Assembly: GCA_026770575.1 (NCBI GenBank)
Contig: MU657826.1
Location: 1-11,241 of the forward strand
Source of the DNA: Pelagophyceae sp. CCMP2097
Lineage: Eukaryota > Sar > Pelagophyceae
Direction: 5' to 3'
DNA length: 11,241 nucleotides
Under the pieces are notes generated by a model. That model was given only the letters and a program-made list of their open reading frames with translations. It searched no databases and was not told the DNA's origin. This document shows positions 7,488 to 11,241 of this stretch, one piece after another (the stretch's first letter is position 1; every line of letters begins with the position of its first letter). The position numbers and the translations under genes were made by a program.

Positions 7488-8603
7488 GCCCGAGAAGGGT
7501 CCCCAACAAAATGATTCATACCGTACTCGCGCTCTTTCGCACGTGGCCGTCGACTGGGGATTCTAGTTCCGAACTATGCATGGTCCAACACCGCCAGGCA
7601 AGCGCCGGGGTGTCGGCCGACCCGCGTGCTTACAGGGTTCGCGGGCGGGGTCAGGGAGGTTGCTCGACTGTTGGGTCAATGCTGGTCATAGGAAGATGCC
7701 CGATGGCGCGCGCCGCTCCTCACGGGCGATCCTCGCAGCCGAACAGGCCCATAAACGCCAAGAGGCGCGGCGCGGGCGCCGTCATCCTAGACGCCATGCC
7801 CACCTCGCGGTCGTGCCTCGCGGTCGCATGCAGTCGCCTCATCCGCACCAGGGCGATTCCAGAGGATGGCGCGGCGTGTGCCCTCGATCCGGACGTCACG
7901 GGAGCGCCGCGCCACCGCCGACCGCCGATTTGATTTTGGAACTTGGACGCCCTTCCGTTTCAAAGGCATGGGATGTTCCAAGGCTTGGGATGTTCTACGC
8001 CGGCGTGGCGCGGAGATCCGACGATGCACCACGGCGGACGGCGGCGCTTTGTTGGCGCTGGACACGGCGGGGGCGTCGTCGTCTGCGGCCTAGGTGATGG
8101 CGGCATGGACACGTTGAAACTCGTGCTATGCAGATAGGTGCTTGACAGATTGATGCTCTCGCTCCGTGGCGAGGCCCTCCACCAGCTCGGATCGACCTGT
8201 GGCAGGGAATACCCGAGACAAGTGCAATGTACGGCGCACACACGGCGCGCCTTGGACGACGATGCATTAAGCCAAGCGCATGGGCCCTTCTTTGTGCTTA
8301 TTTGTGCTTTCGAGACTTTATATATTGACTGAAGCCTTTGCAACTCTCCCTAGAAAACAGCCTCCCATGCAGATACGGGGTGCTATAACTGCGTCCAGCA
8401 TTCTGGTTCCGTCTCGAATCCCCCGATATGTTTTTTTGCCCTTCGCCTCTTGAGACAATTTCTATTTTTTTGTTTTCCACCACTCAACCACGCGCGCGGC
8501 GGGCGAAACGCCTTTTTAAGATAACGTCGGCCCGCCAGCGCCATTTGCCTTCTTAAAAAATAAGCGACTGGCGGCAGAGACCGCCTTGGCCTTTATATGA
8601 AAT
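7488..8603. other. GC-rich flank right of the retrotransposon, no recognised gene
   Basis: Several long frames are open on both strands (for example plus 7576-8097 and minus 7787-8065), but all overlap, are rich in Arg, Ala and Pro, and show no domain. This is what GC-rich DNA gives by chance. AT-richer sequence follows after about 8300. A decayed host gene or older transposon interior remains possible. Confidence 0.4.
8532..8574. other. foldback structure near the right inverted repeat
   Basis: ccgccag (8532-8538) pairs with ctggcgg (8568-8574) around an A-rich loop that contains ctta/taag. An alternative stem, ggcgg with ccgcc (8570-8585), competes with it. It lies 20-70 bp inside the 8604-8624 repeat arm. 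Sub-terminal foldbacks are common in DNA transposons, but no family can be named. Confidence 0.4.
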
Positions 8604-8624
8604 CCATTATCTTACTCTCACATT
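8604..8624 (-). repeat. right arm of a 21-bp perfect inverted repeat
   Basis: Exact reverse complement of 620-640. A tatatga run lies just inside. The sequences just outside the two arms do not match, so neither a longer inverted repeat nor a target duplication is evident. Confidence 0.7.
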
Positions 8625-8859
8625 CATTCTGCACCAGGGGCAATTTTGTCTGTCCGCCCGTCCTTCTGTCCACGGGTAAATCCATGAGGTTCCGCCTTTG
8701 GGAGGAAAAGGCAGCAACTCGGCCGATTCAGCGATTGGTGGTTGATGCGATCGCTAAAATTGGGAATGGAGGTCGAGCAGGAGCCTCATTGGAATCATCA
8801 TAGAAGAAGTTTTTGGTCACAGGTTTGAATCTGGTCGGCCGCAAAATTCGGCGATTAGT

Positions 8860-8879
8860 TAAATAATTTTAATTATTTA
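8860..8879. other. AT-rich palindrome
   Basis: taaataatt and aattattta form a 9-bp stem around a TT spacer. It follows directly after an aattcggcgattag motif. Pure A/T inverted repeats of this size can arise by chance in AT-rich DNA. Confidence 0.5.
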
Positions 8880-8963
8880 CTCGGGCATTGCAATGGGATT
8901 TGTCTGTATCCTCCACTCGAAGTCGGGTCCTCCGTGTGTCTCCGGCGGGCTCTTGTAGTAGAA

Positions 8964-8980
8964 TGCGCCTTTTAGGCGCA
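8964..8980. other. small GC hairpin
   Basis: tgcgcct and aggcgca pair perfectly across a three-base ttt loop, followed by an A/T-rich stretch. It looks like an intrinsic terminator in shape, but that has no meaning in a eukaryotic context, and no gene ends here. Confidence 0.5.
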
Positions 8981-9458
8981 AATTTATTCAAGCACTTCCA
9001 TTGCAAGCTTTTGAATTGCGGATATTATGCGCGTTTTGAGCATTGCGATGCAGGGGCGCAATAGTAGGTTGCACAACAATAACGCTATTCCCGCATGCAC
9101 ATAAGTAACGCCTGTGTGCAAGTTGGTGAGAAAAGGTTTAACGAAATAGCTTAATAATAGGAGCAAAAAATAATAAAAATGATAAGATGGATCTGATCAA
9201 GTCTAAATTATTCAATATGAGGCAAAAAGACGCGAGGTGGAGGGCCATAACCGAGATTTCCTAAAGGAAAAAAACATGACGATCCGGGCGTCTGCTCTCT
9301 CAATGATGTCCATTCCGGTTTGGTTTACTCCCTCACTGGCGATCACAATTTCAGGGAAACCCACCATGCGCATCCACAAGTTACCAAGCTGTTGCTATAT
9401 TTCGGAGTGCCAGCGTTCGAGCGTGTGAGCGGACCTAGATCATTTACCTGAATGGAGC

Positions 9459-9480
9459 GGGGGGGGGGGGGAGGGGGGGG
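9459..9480 (+). repeat. poly-G tract
   Basis: A run of 13 G, one A, then 8 G. It could fold as a G-quadruplex and is also a classic site of assembly or sequencing length error. Confidence 0.85.
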
Positions 9481-9893
9481 TCCTGTCACAAAAAGCGCGG
9501 GAACGAGAGTACCGAACGAGATTCGTACCTGCGCAAGCTCACCACTGATACTTTCGGGGACCTAAAATACATTGCCTTGTCAGTGATCATCCATCTTTAG
9601 GTTGCTGTTGAATTGAATTTAGGACTTATAAACAAGTGTTCTATTCTCGCAGGGTGTAAAAAAAACGCTATTTGTTCTTGGAGGATGAGATCCCTTCGGC
9701 CCTACGTCGGCGCTGGTGTCTATGCAGAATCTCCCGCGACGCGGCACCCTCCATACGGCCCGCTCGTCGAGATGGCCCATCTTCGAGGCGGGTCTAAACG
9801 AGACATCTTCAAAAGGCGGGTCTGTTTGTCACATTCAGGCTGGCGGTGCCTGCTCGCGGGTCCCTTGCTGTTTGGAGCACGTGCACCAGAAGC

Positions 9894-10910
9894 CTACGCG
9901 GTGTGGATCTTCTTGGTCATGATGCCGGACATCATGCGATTGCGCGGGTGCGGCATGTGTTGCTGCAAGAACGTCGGGTGGACGCCAAACGAGATGTACT
10001 GCGCGCAGAACGAAGCAAAGACGCCACAGTTGACACCGTTGGACTGCCGCGTGCTCGCCTAGCACTTCGGCGTTGAAGCCGCCGGCGACGATGGTGCGAT
10101 ACGCCGAGCACAGCGCCGCGGCCACGGTGTTCGCATCGGCGTCCGTCAAAGCGCCCGAGTCTTTGCAGCGGTCCGCCTCGGCGAGGGCCGCCACGTGCCG
10201 CACCTGTCTTTGCGCCTCGATCTCGGCGAGGACCACCTCGGTGGCGCCCCGGAGCACCGCGCTCACACAACACATTGGCGCCATGCCTTCGTCATCAAGG
10301 ATCCATTGTACGGCGCGGTGCGTCTTCGTTCAGCATCTCGAGCAGCGCACCGGTACCTATGCCTGGGACAGCGGCGCGCGCGCCTTGGCCGCCGTCGAGC
10401 AGCACGGACGCGCCGAGGCCGCCGTCTAGCACGTAGTCCGGGTCAGCGTCGAGCGCGGTGCCCGTGGCGTTGCCGACCAAGACGTCTGCGTGGCACGCGC
10501 GCGCTGAGGCCGCGCCCACGTGGCGCGCGCGCGTTGGAACTGGCATCATAGAAGAGCTTGCCGTCCGCATTGCGGCCACCGTCGGAAAGCACGTCGTCCG
10601 CGCCGCCGAGCTTGCCGCCAATCTTGCCCATATCACCTCCGTCGGACAGCACGTCGTCCGCCTCGAAGCCGCATCCGCGTGGCGCGCGCGCGTCAGGACT
10701 GGCATCGTCGAAGAACTTGCTGTCCGCGTCGCGGCCGCCGTCGGAAAGCACGTCGCCCGCGCCGACGCCGCGGACGTGTGCCACGCGCGTGCCATGGTCG
10801 GTGTCATCTAAGAGCTTGCCGTCTTTGTGCGTCTCATCGACTCGCAGCTCGTCGATGGCTTTCGGCTCAGAGTCTTGATCAAGAATGTTCGGAGTCCATA
10901 AGGCCGAAAG
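9894..10910 (-). pseudogene. degenerate gene with acidic repeats and a Ulp1/C48-type cysteine protease C-terminus
   Basis: Coding-like sequence runs along the minus strand through several frames. The frame open 10910-10443 has no ATG near its start. It begins ILDQDSEPKAIDELRVDETH and contains the repeated motif DDVLSDGG (once as GDVLSDGG) with DGKLLDD, DSKFFDD and DGKLFYD units. Near 10500 the meaningful frame changes (ALDADPDYVLDGGLG...), again near 10320 (AVQWILDDEGMAPMCC, then LSAYRTIVAGGF-like helical sequence), and near 10050. The last 54 codons (10058-9896) carry QSNGVNCGVF: Gln then NGxxCG around the catalytic Cys (codon 10028-10026), followed by FLQQHMPHPRNRMM, and a TAG at 9894-9896. 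This matches the C-terminal signature of Ulp1-type deSUMOylating proteases, a domain also carried by several DNA transposons. The catalytic His/Asp segment is not recognisable. Single-base indels, missed introns or assembly errors are all possible causes. Confidence 0.65.
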
Positions 10911-11047
10911 TTAAGTATTTTTATTCGGCTAATTTCGGGCGTTAAAAACTTAAAAGTGGAGAAAATCATGAGTTAAGGCCGAAATTTAAGTATTTTTATT
11001 CGGCTTATTTTGGGGTTAAAAACTTAAAAGTGGAGAATATCAAGAGT
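10899..11047. repeat. 75-bp tandem duplication
   Basis: Two units, 10899-10973 and 10974-11047, share taaggccgaaa, ttaagtatttttattcggct, and ttaaaaacttaaaagtggag, with a few substitutions and one 1-bp length difference. A third unit begins at 11048 but diverges after taag. It lies immediately upstream of the protease-like locus and overlaps the first codons of its open frame. Confidence 0.9.
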
Positions 11048-11096
11048 TAAGTCGATTCTGAAGCCCTAGAAAATAAAAACTCACTTTCTCGGAGCA

Positions 11097-11116
11097 GCTA
11101 TTTTGGCCAAAATAGC
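11097..11116. other. 20-bp perfect palindrome
   Basis: gctattttggccaaaatagc equals its own reverse complement, centred on ggcc. A perfect 20-bp dyad is uncommon by chance in 11 kb. It lies about 190 bp upstream of the protease-like open frame and could be a dimer-binding site or cruciform. Confidence 0.7.
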
Positions 11117-11158
11117 ATCGGCGTTTCTAAGTTTTTAACCGGTGAGGTGAGGGTTGAT

Positions 11159-11166
11159 TATTTATA
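11159..11166 (-). promoter_or_regulatory. TATA-box-like element
   Basis: The minus strand reads TATAAATA, about 250 bp upstream of the first open codon of the protease-like locus and upstream of the palindrome. It could be the core promoter for that locus. The motif is short and common, so support is modest. Confidence 0.3.
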
Positions 11167-11241
11167 TCCCGGGAAAGAAGTGCAGACGCGGAGTACACCA
11201 GGCTGGCCGCCGGCCCTGATCAGGAGCGACGAGTTATGCAA

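Larger units (their letters stand above)
8625..9893. other. intergenic region without a supported gene
   Basis: Mixed-composition DNA. It contains cagcgatt and aaaattcggcgattag-type motifs (8728-8860) related to the leader minisatellite, two small palindromes, and a G-tract. Short open frames (minus 8984-9166, minus 9212-9373, plus 9237-9428) are under 65 codons, have no recognised domain, and are not annotated as genes. Confidence 0.5.

Noticed and set aside
7409..8097. Overlapping open frames right of the element, as a possible host gene
   Set aside because: All frames are similarly open and Arg/Ala/Pro-rich; no motif or splice structure supports one of them.
8964..8980. Rho-independent terminator
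   Set aside because: Only a short hairpin; no gene ends there and the context is eukaryotic.
9212..9373. Minus-strand 53-codon frame containing a GFPEIVIASEG stretch, slightly integrase-like
   Set aside because: Too short, no catalytic context, and no supporting homology in adjacent frames.

Overview
The window looks eukaryotic and rich in transposable elements. It holds a Ty3/gypsy-type LTR retrotransposon on the minus strand, GC-rich low-complexity flanks, minisatellites and a frameshifted Ulp1-like cysteine protease locus. There are no Shine-Dalgarno-led operons or bacterial gene packing. A protist genome (for example an oomycete, other stramenopile or alga) is a guess; nothing seen fixes the host.

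Layout. 1-1076: GC-rich low-complexity DNA, a short repeat cluster and unrecognised GC-rich sequence. 1077-7487: one LTR retrotransposon bounded by a 4-bp AAGG target duplication. Its two 264-bp LTRs (1081-1344 and 7220-7483) differ at 7 positions by my count, so it inserted fairly recently. Read on the minus strand the order is 5' LTR, a long leader (7219-6229) with a GC-rich segment and a ~32-bp minisatellite, gag, CCCH zinc finger plus protease, RT/RNase H remnant, integrase remnant, a long C-terminal extension with a duplicated small module, and the 3' LTR. 7488-8625: GC-rich flank without a convincing gene. 8626-9893: intergenic DNA with small palindromes and a G-tract. 9894-10910 (minus): a degraded gene with an acidic repeat region and a clear C48/Ulp1 C-terminus, spread over three frames. 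10899-11241: a 75-bp tandem duplication, a 20-bp perfect palindrome and a TATA-like box.

The retrotransposon is defective. The RT catalytic core, the middle of RNase H and the N-terminal two thirds of the integrase core are missing, yet pol stays in one frame across all three gaps, broken by a single stop. Gag also carries a stop, and the frame changes before the zinc finger and again before the RT remnant. Any mobility would need enzymes supplied by a relative.

A 21-bp perfect inverted repeat (620-640 / 8604-8624) brackets the retrotransposon and about 1.6 kb of flanking DNA. The retrotransposon may therefore have landed inside an older element.
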